A program made the translations under genes and the position numbers. From Clostridia bacterium (lineage in GTDB: Bacteria; Bacillota; Clostridia; Oscillospirales; SIG627): DNA of 33,973 bases. Position 1 is the stretch's first letter; the number at the start of each line of letters is the position of its first letter. The DNA is taken from positions 1 to 33,973 of the forward strand of contig JAFQMA010000053.1 in NCBI GenBank assembly GCA_017414535.1, in the 5' to 3' direction. Positions 33,906 to 33,973 of the stretch are shown piece after piece. The notes under the pieces were generated by a model, which saw only the letters and a list, made by a program, of their open reading frames with translations, made no database searches and was not told where the DNA came from.

Positions 33906-33945
33906 GGAGAGATATCGAAGTGGTCATAACGGGGCTGACTCGAAA
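33906..33945 (+). pseudogene. 5' half of tRNA-Ser(CGA), copy B
   Basis: Same 40 nt as copy A, starting exactly at the mature 5' end of the tRNA and ending with the anticodon loop. Two further bases (TC) still fit the anticodon stem, then the sequence diverges. No partner 3' half is found before the window ends. Confidence 0.75.
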
Positions 33946-33973
33946 TCTTCTTCGCCAAACGGAAGCCGAAACG

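Larger units (their letters stand above)
33391..33973. other. Gene-free region with promoter and tRNA-Ser half copies
   Basis: No credible protein gene in 583 bases. Open frames here are translations of tRNA-like or hairpin sequence. It holds a consensus promoter (33456-33484), a hairpin-rich stretch with an inverted repeat CGAAATTTT/AAAATTTCG (33595-33603, 33624-33632), and the tRNA-Ser fragments listed separately. A structured RNA starting near 33491 cannot be excluded. Confidence 0.6.

Noticed and set aside
33718-33945. Complete tRNA-Ser genes
   Set aside because: Both copies stop after the anticodon loop; no variable arm, T-arm or 3' acceptor strand follows within 100 bases.
33501-33958. 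Minus-strand open frames with shared SQPRYDHFDIS-like peptides
   Set aside because: The shared peptide is the translation of the tRNA-Ser fragments; no RBS and no protein family.

Overview
The window looks like a chromosomal segment from a gut-type Clostridia (Bacillota), probably an Oscillospirales- or Christensenellales-like lineage. The reasons are strong AGGAGG ribosome binding sites, clear SigA-type promoters (TTGACA/TATAAT with 17-bp spacers), Firmicute-typical genes (RNase M5, an XRE/ImmA pair, an IleRS of the eukaryote-like clade), fairly high GC, and AT-rich intergenic regions packed with modular hairpin repeats. The lineage is an inference from gene content; there is no rRNA gene to confirm it.

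Left part (1-9.9 kb). The 3' part of ileS ends at a strong terminator. A low-affinity phosphate transporter gene (pit) with its DUF47 partner follows, then a DapA-superfamily aldolase. Next comes a non-coding block of hairpin modules. A gene of unknown function (5232-6065) sits between two copies of a direct repeat of about 193 bp, and each copy carries the 3' end of dinB. The intact dinB (DNA polymerase IV) is divergent from a translationally coupled XRE repressor / ImmA-IrrE metalloprotease pair, with inverted repeats between them. ackA follows with its own promoter and terminator.

Middle (9.9-19.2 kb). Two neighbouring minus-strand genes encode a 1358-residue membrane-anchored VWA protein and a 769-residue secreted/membrane protein with a Pro/Ala linker and a C-terminal zinc ribbon. 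They form one transcription unit of unknown function behind a strong promoter. A MATE exporter and a DegT-family PLP aminotransferase are divergently transcribed after them.

Right part (19.2-34 kb). A tightly packed nine-gene minus-strand operon runs potA-potB-potC-potD-alaS-HIT-holA-rnmV-membrane protein. It joins polyamine uptake to tRNA charging, replication and 5S rRNA processing genes. Divergent from it is a plus-strand unit: a small unknown gene predicted to be leaderless, two cyclophilin genes (one lipoprotein, one cytosolic), ribF, a penicillin-binding-protein-like gene whose three active-site motifs are all degraded, and a YfcE-like phosphodiesterase. The last 580 bases hold no gene. 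They contain a consensus promoter and two exact 40-nt copies (plus one shorter relic) of the 5' half of a tRNA-Ser(CGA) gene, cut right after the anticodon loop, which looks like the remains of an integration hot spot.

The points most worth following up are the PBP pseudoenzyme, the dinB/XRE/ImmA switch, the tRNA-Ser half-gene array, the VWA/zinc-ribbon pair, and the repeat-flanked gene beside dinB.
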